From Hyphomicrobiales bacterium (GTDB lineage Bacteria > Pseudomonadota > Alphaproteobacteria > Rhizobiales > Aestuariivirgaceae), in contig JALWJW010000094.1 in the NCBI GenBank assembly GCA_026996935.1, positions 1 to 6,188 of the forward strand: a DNA stretch of 6,188 bases, read 5' to 3'. The notes under the pieces are model-generated. The model saw nothing but the letters and a program-made list of their open reading frames with translations. It searched no databases and had not been told where the DNA came from. Shown in pieces: positions 1-5,425 of this stretch (position 1 is its first letter; each line of letters begins with the position of its first letter). The position numbers and the translations under genes are program-made.

Positions 1-513
1 TTTCATCACCGCTTGATCGAGCAGTAATTGCGTACAAAGGCCCAACGCAACAGGATCAACAGGTTTAATATTGGCAGAGTTCCAATGCGTGCGATCACGA
101 ATGGCGGCAATGGTTGTTTTGGTTGTCCCGATCAATTTAATAATCGCTGAATCAGGCAATTCCGGGTGATTGCGCACCAACCAGTAAATTGCATCAGGGC
201 GATCCTGCCGACGAGACACCGGCGTATAACGCGGGCCTTTGCGCGGCTTGGTAACAGGCACAGATGTTTTAGGCTTGGCCATAGACAACCGATGGCCAGG
301 TTTTTTTTCTGCCTTTTCAATTTCATCACGGGTTAATTCACCCGCGGCAATCGGGTCCAAGCCCTTAATACCTTGGGCCACATCACCATCGGCAATGCCT
401 TTAATTTCAAGTTCATGCAACTGGCAAAAGTCAGCAATCTGACGGAAAGTCAAAGCGGTATTATCAATTAACCAGACAGCGGTTGCTTTAGGCATTAGCG
501 GTGCACGTGACAT
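1..513 (-). CDS. trcR: TrcR-family (DUF1013) cell-cycle transcriptional regulator, 3' end cut by window edge
   Basis: The minus-strand frame is open from an ATG at 511-513 to the left edge and gives 171 residues starting MSRAPLMPKATAVWLIDNTA. I recognise it as the DUF1013 family, called TrcR in Alphaproteobacteria and regarded as a DNA-associated cell-cycle transcription regulator. Two helix-turn-helix-like stretches are visible: about residues 13-43 (WLIDNTALTFRQIADFC and following) and about 108-146 (AIYWLVRNHPELPDSAIIKL, then GTTKTTIAAIRDRTHWN). A basic, proline-rich linker at about 72-106 joins them. From memory the family runs to a little over 200 residues, so a few tens are probably missing at the C-terminus. 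The start is well supported: AAGGAG lies at 521-526, seven bases upstream. The gene is divergent from the kinase operon, and its upstream region carries two GANTC sites and a perfect palindrome. Family assignment is confident; function is taken from family knowledge. Confidence 0.87.
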   Translation of the reverse strand, partial: MSRAPLMPKATAVWLIDNTALTFRQIADFCQLHELEIKGIADGDVAQGIKGLDPIAAGELTRDEIEKAEKKPGHRLSMAKPKTSVPVTKPRKGPRYTPVSRRQDRPDAIYWLVRNHPELPDSAIIKLIGTTKTTIAAIRDRTHWNSANIKPVDPVALGLCTQLLLDQAVMK

Positions 514-520
514 AAGTCTA

Positions 521-526
521 CTCCTT
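521..526 (-). promoter_or_regulatory. Shine-Dalgarno site of the TrcR-family gene
   Basis: On the minus strand the sequence reads AAGGAG followed by seven bases and then ATG. It is the best ribosome binding site in the window and fixes the start of the regulator; the other genes have weak or no such site. Confidence 0.8.
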
Positions 527-586
527 GTCAGAACCTTTAACCCCGGCTCTGCAAATTTGAAAATCAAAATGAATGGGAATGTAACC

Positions 587-615
587 TATATAATCGGCAA
601 ATCAAAAATTTGCAA
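587..615 (-). promoter_or_regulatory. Candidate sigma-70-type promoter of the TrcR-family gene
   Basis: Read on the minus strand, TTGCAA (610-615) is followed by 17 bases and TATATA (587-592). The spacing is ideal and each hexamer matches 4 of 6 consensus positions. Transcription would start near 580, giving a leader of about 65 bases. The -35 overlaps a dyad, GCAAAT-N5-ATTTGC at 597-613, which could be an operator. Prediction from sequence pattern only. Confidence 0.4.
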
Positions 616-622
616 TGCATTT

Positions 623-639
623 ATAAACGGCCCGTTTAT
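623..639. repeat. Perfect 17-bp palindrome, candidate operator
   Basis: ATAAACGG, one central C at 631, then CCGTTTAT: two 8-bp half-sites in exact inverted symmetry. It ends immediately before a GANTC site (640-644) and lies about 8 bp upstream of the candidate -35 of the TrcR-family gene, roughly position -50 from its likely start, a place typical of activator sites. It could equally serve the divergent kinase operon. The binding protein is unknown. Confidence 0.55.
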
Positions 640-672
640 GACTCTAAACCACCCAAACAAAAAATTTGACTC
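640..672. promoter_or_regulatory. Pair of GANTC (CcrM-type) methylation sites
   Basis: GACTC occurs at 640-644 and again at 668-672, 28 bases apart, upstream of the TrcR-family gene. In many Alphaproteobacteria the methyltransferase CcrM methylates GANTC once per cell cycle, and hemi-methylation in promoters tunes transcription. The motif is rare in this window, so a close pair in a promoter region is notable. That these sites regulate the gene is inference. Confidence 0.45.
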
Positions 673-735
673 AAAACAACATTCAATCAACACTGAGCCT
701 TGCACTGTTTCTTATTTAAAAACTAAAACACGAGC

Positions 736-752
736 GGCAATGGTTGGCAATG
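736..752. repeat. Tandem direct repeat GGCAATG with 10-bp period
   Basis: GGCAATG at 736-742 recurs at 746-752, one helical turn apart, just upstream of the dyad at 756-770 and the TTGACA at 780-785. This spacing is seen in activator sites bound on one face of the helix. No factor can be named and chance is possible. Confidence 0.3.
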
Positions 753-755
753 AAC

Positions 756-770
756 TGATGAAATACATCA
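756..770. repeat. TGATG-N5-CATCA dyad, candidate operator
   Basis: A 15-bp inverted repeat with 5-bp arms and AAATA as spacer lies ten bases upstream of a perfect TTGACA hexamer (780-785) on the side facing the kinase operon. Short dyads of this size also arise by chance in AT-rich DNA. Confidence 0.3.
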
Positions 771-826
771 ATTTCCATTTTGACAATTATCTTGAAAGGT
801 TCAAAAAGCACCTCTTTATTAAGCGT

Positions 827-832
827 TATGAT
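827..832 (+). promoter_or_regulatory. Possible -10 element of the kinase-dehydrogenase operon
   Basis: TATGAT matches 5 of 6 positions of the -10 consensus and would give a leader of about 40 bases before the TTG start at 878. No good -35 lies 16-18 bases upstream; the perfect TTGACA at 780-785 is too far away to pair with it. An activator-dependent promoter would fit but is not shown. Confidence 0.25.
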
Positions 833-877
833 CCTTGCTGGTTCCCTGCCTATTAAATCCCGATTAGGACAATCACA

Positions 878-1813
878 TTGACGACATCACCCTTAACCCC
901 GCCCAAAAAACTCCTCAACCTTCCCATTTGGCCAAATGGTAATTTAAATATCACCGTCAAACCATTAACCGGCGGACGTTCTAACGAAGCCTATATCGCC
1001 ACTGATGGCTGTAAAGAATATGTCGTGCGGTTTTGCCATGACATCCCCGTTCACCATGTCAACCGCGACTATGAAGCCATGGTATCAAAAGCCTCAGCCG
1101 ATGCGGGTTTTTCGCCTGACCTTGTTTTCTATGAAATGAAAAATAATGAAGGCATTATGGTTTTTGAGTTCATAAAAGCCAAAACATATGACGCTAATGA
1201 TGTAATCGAAAACCTTGACCCCTTAACCAACCGCCTGCGCGATTTTCATATTCAGGTCGCGGAAAAAGTCAGCGGCCATGCAAGACTGTTTAACGTCTTT
1301 CACGTCATTTCAGATTACATCATCACTCTAAACGAAGGTCAGTCGCCTTACATTAAGGAGCTTGAAATCTACCGCAAACTTTCAAGCAAATTAAAAGCCG
1401 TACAAATCCCCGAACTCATCATTTTTGGTCACAATGATCTGGTGCCACAAAATATCATGGCCAAAACGGATAAAGACGGGGAGATAATCTTTTTCATTGA
1501 TTTTGAATACGCCGCTTTTTCCACACCGCTTTCAGACCTTGCCAACCTTGCCTCTAACGCAGCATTTACCGAGGAGCAAGATTTGCAATTGCTAGAATTG
1601 TATTTCAATAAAAAGCCCAAAGCCAAACAAATAAAAGCCATGGCCGCGTTAAAGGTCGCTCTCATGCTGCGCGAAACCATGTGGTCCATGGTGTCAGAAT
1701 TACACCTAAATGTGCCAGGTGTTGATTACCTACAATATACCAATGAATGCCTTGAGGCGCTTGATAAAGAGCTTATCGCCTATCAGACAAAATACGGAAA
1801 ACTGCTAAAATGA
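878..1813 (+). CDS. Choline/ethanolamine kinase-like phosphotransferase (APH fold)
   Basis: 311 residues with the aminoglycoside phosphotransferase/choline kinase fold, a cytoplasmic enzyme that transfers phosphate from a nucleotide to a small hydroxylated substrate. The N-lobe has a glycine-rich loop, TGGRSNEAY (31-39), and YVVRF (48-52), where R51 takes the place of the usual nucleotide-contacting lysine, as often in bacterial choline-kinase-like proteins. The catalytic loop is GHNDLVPQN (184-192) with D187 as likely base and N192 as metal ligand; the second metal motif is IDFEYA (207-212) with D208 and E210. HND and DFEYA favour a choline/ethanolamine-type over an antibiotic-type kinase, but thiamine or another amino alcohol could be the substrate. 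The start is TTG at 878, with AGGA at 866-869 eight bases upstream; no in-frame ATG lies near. Its TGA overlaps the next gene's ATG, so the two are probably translationally coupled. Confidence 0.82.
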   Translation: MTTSPLTPPKKLLNLPIWPNGNLNITVKPLTGGRSNEAYIATDGCKEYVVRFCHDIPVHHVNRDYEAMVSKASADAGFSPDLVFYEMKNNEGIMVFEFIKAKTYDANDVIENLDPLTNRLRDFHIQVAEKVSGHARLFNVFHVISDYIITLNEGQSPYIKELEIYRKLSSKLKAVQIPELIIFGHNDLVPQNIMAKTDKDGEIIFFIDFEYAAFSTPLSDLANLASNAAFTEEQDLQLLELYFNKKPKAKQIKAMAALKVALMLRETMWSMVSELHLNVPGVDYLQYTNECLEALDKELIAYQTKYGKLLK

Positions 1814-4275
1814 CGTTCCCTTTAAAAGCTCAAATCGTCATCATTGGCGGCGGTATCATTGGTTGCTCAACGGCATACCACCTAGCTAAAGATCACAATG
1901 CCGATGTTGTTGTTCTTGAGCAGGGCAAACTCACCAGCGGTTCCACATGGCATGCCGCAGGTTTAGTCGGCCAATTGCGTTCATCAGCAGCAATTACTCA
2001 AGTGTTAAAATACTCGGTTGAGTTATACGAAAACCTCGAAGCAGAAACTGGCCTTGCAACAGGCTGGAAACAAAACGGCGGCTTACGTTTAGCCAATAAT
2101 CAAGAGCGCTGGACCGAGATTAAACGCCAAGCCACCACCGCCCATTCCTTTGGCATGCAAATGGATTTGTTGACCCCAAAAGAAGCTCAAGACCTTTGGC
2201 CAATGATGGATATTTCAGATCTGGTTGGTGCCGCTTTCATGCCCACCGATGGTCAAGCCTCACCCTCTGACATTACTCAATCCCTTGCCAAGGGCGCACG
2301 TATGCACGGCGCAAAAATCCATGAAGGCGTGACGGTAAAAGATATCATCGTGAGAGACGGTGTTGCAACAGGCGTGGTGACAGATCACGGCACCATACAA
2401 TGCGAAAAGACTGTTAATTGCGCTGGCATGTGGGCCAAACATATCGGTCAATTGGCGGGCGTTAGTGTCCCGCTTCAACAAGTTCAGCACCAATATATGG
2501 TCACCGAACCGATGGACGGCATCACCTCTGATATGCCAACCCTGCGCGACCCTGATCGGCTGATTTATTTCAAGGAAGAAGTCGGCGGTTTGGTGATGGG
2601 CGGTTATGAACTCAACCCCATTGCATGGCGGCCAGAAAAATCCCACGCCAATATTCCAAACGGATTTGAATTCCAACTCCTCGAAAACGACTGGGAGCAT
2701 TTCGAACAACTCATGGAACAAGCCCTAGAGCGGGTGCCAGCCCTTGAAACCGCTGGCGTAAAACAATTGCTCAACGGCCCTGAAAGTTTCACGCCCGATG
2801 GCACCTATATCATGGGCGAAGCACCACAGGTCAAAAACTTCTTCGTTGGCGCAGGCTTTAATGCCTTTGGCATTGCAGCAGGCGGTGGCGCAGGTTGGAC
2901 GCTGGCCCAATGGGTGATGACGGGCGAACAACCAATGGATTTATGGAGCGTCGACATCAGACGCTTTTCAGACCTGCATAAAGATGATGCCTGGACTTGC
3001 GAGCGAACCTTAGAGGCCTATAGCAAACATTACACCATCGCCTTTCCCCATGAAGAATACGAAACAGGTCGACCACGCATTGTCTCCCCGCTTTATAATC
3101 GCGTCAAAGCCAAAAATGCTTGTTTCGGCTCAAAGCTGGGTTGGGAGCGACCCAACTGGTTTGCACCTGAAGGAGTTGAACCCAAGGACGAATACGCCAT
3201 GGGCAAACAAAACTGGTTTGATTATGTTGGGGCAGAACACAAAGCCTGCCGTGAAGGCGTGGTGATGTTCGATCAATCCTCCTTTGCCAAATTTGAACTT
3301 CGCGGCAAAGATGCTGAACAAGCCCTATCATGGATCGCCGCCAATGATGTTACTGGCCCCGTTGGCAAACTCACCTATACCCAAATGCTCAATTCACGCG
3401 GCGGTATCGAGTGCGATCTCACCTGCGCTCGCATAGCCGATGATCTATATTACATCGTGACAGGCACGGGTTATCGCACCCACGACAGCGCATGGATCAC
3501 CAGCCACATCCCGCAAGGTTTAGATGCAGAACTCATCGACATAACTGAGGAATATGGAACCCTTTCCTTATACGGCCCTGATGCCCGCAACGTCTTACAA
3601 GCCGTCACCGACGATCCCGTCGCTCACACCGACTTCCCCTTTGGCACGGTTAAAGAAATCACCATCGCAGGTCACAAAGTCCGCGCCTTTCGCATCACCT
3701 ATGTCGGCGAATTAGGTTGGGAACTTCATATGCCCATCGTCGCCACGGGCGATGCCTTTGATGCCATTTTTGCAGCAGGTGAAAAATACGGCATTAAGCC
3801 AGCAGGCTATCGCGCCATTGAAAGCTTGCGCCTTGAAAAAGGTTATCGCGCATGGGGTTCAGACATCACCCCTAACGACAACCCGTTTGAGGCGGGTCTT
3901 GGTTGGGCAGTAAAACTAAAAACCGATCAGGATTTTATTGGCCGCGCGGCCATGGAAGAGGCAAAACAAAAAGCCCAATCCAAAAAACTCACCAAACGCC
4001 TTGCCTGCTTTACTTTAGATGATCCCGAAATCGTTCTGGTTGGCCGCGAAACCATTTTACGCAATGGCGAACCCGTTGGATATTTAACCAGCGGCGGTTT
4101 TGGTTACACCCAAAATCAACCCATCGGCTTTGGCTACATCAAAAACAACAACGGCGTTTCAAACGACTTCATCACCAATGCAACTTATGAACTGGAAGTT
4201 GCGTGCGAACGCTACCCTGCAAAAGTCCATATGAAACCGCTTTATGATCCGCAAATGCAACGTATCAAATGCTAA
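1810..4275 (+). CDS. FAD-dependent, GcvT-fused demethylating dehydrogenase (dimethylglycine/sarcosine dehydrogenase family)
   Basis: 821 residues, close to the usual length of dimethylglycine and sarcosine dehydrogenases, with all domains present. The DAO-type FAD domain covers about 8-370: GGGIIG dinucleotide motif at 13-18, E37 as the likely ribose-binding acid, and GSTWHAAGL at 44-52, where H48 aligns with the histidine that carries covalent FAD in this family. GAGFNAFGIAAGGGAG (347-362) is the C-terminal FAD motif. An FAO-type linker follows (about 372-428), then a GcvT-like folate domain (about 430-705) with GWERPNWF (444-451), YTQMLNSRGGIECDLT (523-538) and YVGELGWELH (631-640), and a GCV_T C-terminal barrel (about 727-812). 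By family knowledge the enzyme oxidises an N-methyl group and passes the carbon to tetrahydrofolate; electrons usually go to ETF. Substrate is uncertain: dimethylglycine, sarcosine, methylaminobutyrate or a related amine. The ATG at 1810 overlaps the kinase stop, with a weak GGAAA at 1796-1800. Confidence 0.88.
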   Translation: MTFPLKAQIVIIGGGIIGCSTAYHLAKDHNADVVVLEQGKLTSGSTWHAAGLVGQLRSSAAITQVLKYSVELYENLEAETGLATGWKQNGGLRLANNQERWTEIKRQATTAHSFGMQMDLLTPKEAQDLWPMMDISDLVGAAFMPTDGQASPSDITQSLAKGARMHGAKIHEGVTVKDIIVRDGVATGVVTDHGTIQCEKTVNCAGMWAKHIGQLAGVSVPLQQVQHQYMVTEPMDGITSDMPTLRDPDRLIYFKEEVGGLVMGGYELNPIAWRPEKSHANIPNGFEFQLLENDWEHFEQLMEQALERVPALETAGVKQLLNGPESFTPDGTYIMGEAPQVKNFFVGAGFNAFGIAAGGGAGWTLAQWVMTGEQPMDLWSVDIRRFSDLHKDDAWTCERTLEAYSKHYTIAFPHEEYETGRPRIVSPLYNRVKAKNACFGSKLGWERPNWFAPEGVEPKDEYAMGKQNWFDYVGAEHKACREGVVMFDQSSFAKFELRGKDAEQALSWIAANDVTGPVGKLTYTQMLNSRGGIECDLTCARIADDLYYIVTGTGYRTHDSAWITSHIPQGLDAELIDITEEYGTLSLYGPDARNVLQAVTDDPVAHTDFPFGTVKEITIAGHKVRAFRITYVGELGWELHMPIVATGDAFDAIFAAGEKYGIKPAGYRAIESLRLEKGYRAWGSDITPNDNPFEAGLGWAVKLKTDQDFIGRAAMEEAKQKAQSKKLTKRLACFTLDDPEIVLVGRETILRNGEPVGYLTSGGFGYTQNQPIGFGYIKNNNGVSNDFITNATYELEVACERYPAKVHMKPLYDPQMQRIKC

Positions 4276-4325
4276 AATCTCTCAAAAATAGTTGCCAATT
4301 TGGGATAAAGACATGCGTCATACAA

Positions 4326-4363
4326 AAGCTTAAGCCTTCCCATTATTTAGAAGTCTTAAGCTT
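4326..4363. terminator. Hairpin in the convergent gap, possible bidirectional terminator
   Basis: The arms 4326-4339 and 4350-4363 pair as 9 bp (AAGCTTAAG with CTTAAGCTT), one mismatch, then 4 bp (CTTC with GAAG), closing a 10-base loop. The structure sits between two genes that face each other, where a shared terminator is expected. On the minus strand the stem ends in TTTT and then G, a weak U-tract; on the plus strand a T6 run (4376-4381) comes only 12 bases after the stem. The stem is AT-rich, so termination strength is doubtful. The right half includes the stop and last codons of the transporter. Confidence 0.5.
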
Positions 4364-5263
4364 GTTGATCTCAAGTTTTTTGGAATGGGTGACAATAAAC
4401 ACTGCCGCTGCACAAACCGCCATGCCAACCAGTTGAATGACGCTTAATTTTTCATCAAACATCACATAGGCAATCACCGCTGTTACCGCTGGCACCAGAA
4501 AAAACAAACTCGAAACCGTTGAAACTTCCCCGCGCCTGATGAGCAAATAAAGCAAGGTTAGTGCACCGAATGAAAGAACCAGCACCAGCCAGCTCATGGC
4601 AAAAATCACATCACCATTCCACACAATATTAAAATCTTCACTCACCAGCGCACCAATAAACACCACCACGCCACCACCAATAAACTGCAAAGCATTTGCT
4701 GGGCGCATGTCCACATTGTTTAAAAACCGCTTTTGCATAATTGAACCGATGGTAATGGATAAAGTAGCAATAAACATCGCTGCCACTGTTGCAGGTGTAA
4801 TGCCTTGCTCATCAAACGTCAGTTTTGGCCACACCACCAATGCCACACCAAAAAGCCCGATCATTAGGCCTGACCAATGAAGCCAGCCCGACTTTTCATC
4901 CAGCGCATGCCCGGCCAAAACCGTAACCAGCAACGGTTGCAACGCCGTAATTAACGCAGCGACCCCCGCAGGCATACCATAATAAATCGCCCAGAACACG
5001 CCGCCCAGATATAGGCCTTGCGAAAAAACACCCGTCAACAACGCCCATCTCATGGTCTTGCCATCTGGCCATTTTGCGTTGAAACCAAAACTGGCAAAAC
5101 TTAAAATAACCGCCACAATGGCAAATCTAATCGCCAAAAAACTCAACGGCTCAGCATAAGGCGCGCTCAAGCGGGAACCGATAAAACCTGTTGCCCACAG
5201 ACAAACAAAAACCAACGGAGCCAGATTAAACCAGGTAATACCGGAACGAGAAGTATTATTCAT
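4343..5263 (-). CDS. EamA-family (DMT superfamily) inner-membrane transporter
   Basis: 306 residues, the usual length for a ten-helix drug/metabolite transporter. Hydrophobic segments lie at about 13-31, 40-60, 72-92, 98-117, 127-145, 157-175, 188-206, 219-241, 248-269 and 274-292, forming two EamA repeats of five helices. Family-typical stretches are FVCLWATGFIGSRLSAPYAEP (18-38) region in the first repeat, and SSLFFLVPAVTAVIAY (251-266) followed by FDEKL (269-273) in the second. Members export or import amino acids, amines, nucleosides or other metabolites; the substrate cannot be told here. The start ATG at 5261-5263 has no clear Shine-Dalgarno site. The gene is convergent with the dehydrogenase, so it is not in that operon, and divergent from the YihY-type gene. 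A link to methylated-amine transport is only suggested by neighbourhood. Confidence 0.85.
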   Translation of the reverse strand: MNNTSRSGITWFNLAPLVFVCLWATGFIGSRLSAPYAEPLSFLAIRFAIVAVILSFASFGFNAKWPDGKTMRWALLTGVFSQGLYLGGVFWAIYYGMPAGVAALITALQPLLVTVLAGHALDEKSGWLHWSGLMIGLFGVALVVWPKLTFDEQGITPATVAAMFIATLSITIGSIMQKRFLNNVDMRPANALQFIGGGVVVFIGALVSEDFNIVWNGDVIFAMSWLVLVLSFGALTLLYLLIRRGEVSTVSSLFFLVPAVTAVIAYVMFDEKLSVIQLVGMAVCAAAVFIVTHSKKLEINKLKTSK

Positions 5264-5302
5264 TTAACGAAATCAACTTGTTTTTAACATTGAGGATGAA
5301 TA

Positions 5303-5331
5303 AATATAACCATAGTCCTAATGCGTTTCAT
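5303..5331 (-). promoter_or_regulatory. Candidate promoter of the EamA transporter gene
   Basis: On the minus strand ATGAAA (5326-5331, 4 of 6 matches to the -35) is followed by 17 bases and TATATT (5303-5308, 5 of 6 matches to the -10). The leader would be about 33 bases. The -35 hexamer lies inside one arm of the inverted repeat at 5323-5365, so a protein bound there could block or assist polymerase. Confidence 0.4.
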
Positions 5332-5365
5332 GTTTTGGTTGAACCACAAACACAATATGAAACGC
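5323..5365. repeat. 9-bp perfect inverted repeat between divergent genes, candidate shared operator
   Basis: GCGTTTCAT (5323-5331) is the exact reverse complement of ATGAAACGC (5357-5365), with a 25-base spacer. The motif ATGAAACGC thus points outward toward both genes. The spacer holds a further small dyad, TGGTT-G-AACCA (5336-5346). The half-sites are 34 bases centre to centre, about three helical turns. It could be a dimer or looping operator; as RNA it could form a hairpin, but it has no U-tract like a terminator. Confidence 0.45.
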
Positions 5366-5370
5366 CAGAA

Positions 5371-5399
5371 TTCCAATCAAATGAATTGGTCATTCTAAT
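5371..5399 (+). promoter_or_regulatory. Weak candidate promoter of the YihY/BrkB-family gene
   Basis: TTCCAA (5371-5376) is followed by 17 bases and TCTAAT (5394-5399). The -10 matches 5 of 6 consensus positions but the -35 only 3 of 6. The leader would be about 20 bases. TCTAATT is repeated at 5420-5426, just before the start codon. A GANTC site (GACTC, 5417-5421) lies between. Confidence 0.25.
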
Positions 5400-5425
5400 T
5401 CAGTGTAAACCAGCCAGACTCTAAT

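Larger units (their letters stand above)
514..877. other. AT-rich divergent intergenic region between regulator and kinase operon
   Basis: These 364 bases separate two divergently transcribed genes and hold no convincing gene. A 99-codon open frame at 557-856 has a TTG start without a ribosome binding site, a composition unlike the neighbouring proteins and no motif I recognise; it also covers the promoter sites, so I treat it as non-coding. The region carries the regulator promoter candidate (587-615), a perfect 17-bp palindrome (623-639), GANTC sites (640-644 and 668-672), a tandem GGCAATG pair (736-752), a TGATG/CATCA dyad (756-770), an isolated TTGACA (780-785) and a TATGAT -10 candidate (827-832). 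Confidence 0.7.

Noticed and set aside
132..442. Open frames of 65 and 67 codons on both strands
   Set aside because: Both lie inside the TrcR-family gene in other frames; that gene has a family match and a strong ribosome binding site.
557..856. 99-codon plus-strand open frame in the first intergenic region
   Set aside because: TTG start without a ribosome binding site, no recognisable motif, unusual composition, and it covers the promoter and palindrome of the divergent regulator. AT-rich intergenic DNA explains it better.
878..1813. Aminoglycoside resistance gene
   Set aside because: The APH fold is shared, but the HND and DFEYA motifs and the coupling to a metabolic dehydrogenase point to a choline-kinase-like metabolic enzyme.
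2260..2931. Antisense open frames of 66-153 codons
   Set aside because: They lie opposite the well-conserved FAD domain of the dehydrogenase, with no motif or ribosome binding site; shadows of its codon pattern.
3050..3331. Short open frames on both strands in the middle of the dehydrogenase
   Set aside because: The main frame is continuous and matches the family through this stretch, so neither a frameshift nor a nested gene is needed.
4596..4880. 94-codon plus-strand open frame
   Set aside because: Opposite membrane helices of the EamA transporter, with no independent support.
5373..5389. CCAAT-N7-ATTGG inverted repeat
   Set aside because: Arms of only 5 bp in AT-rich DNA that overlap the weak promoter candidate; not distinguishable from chance.
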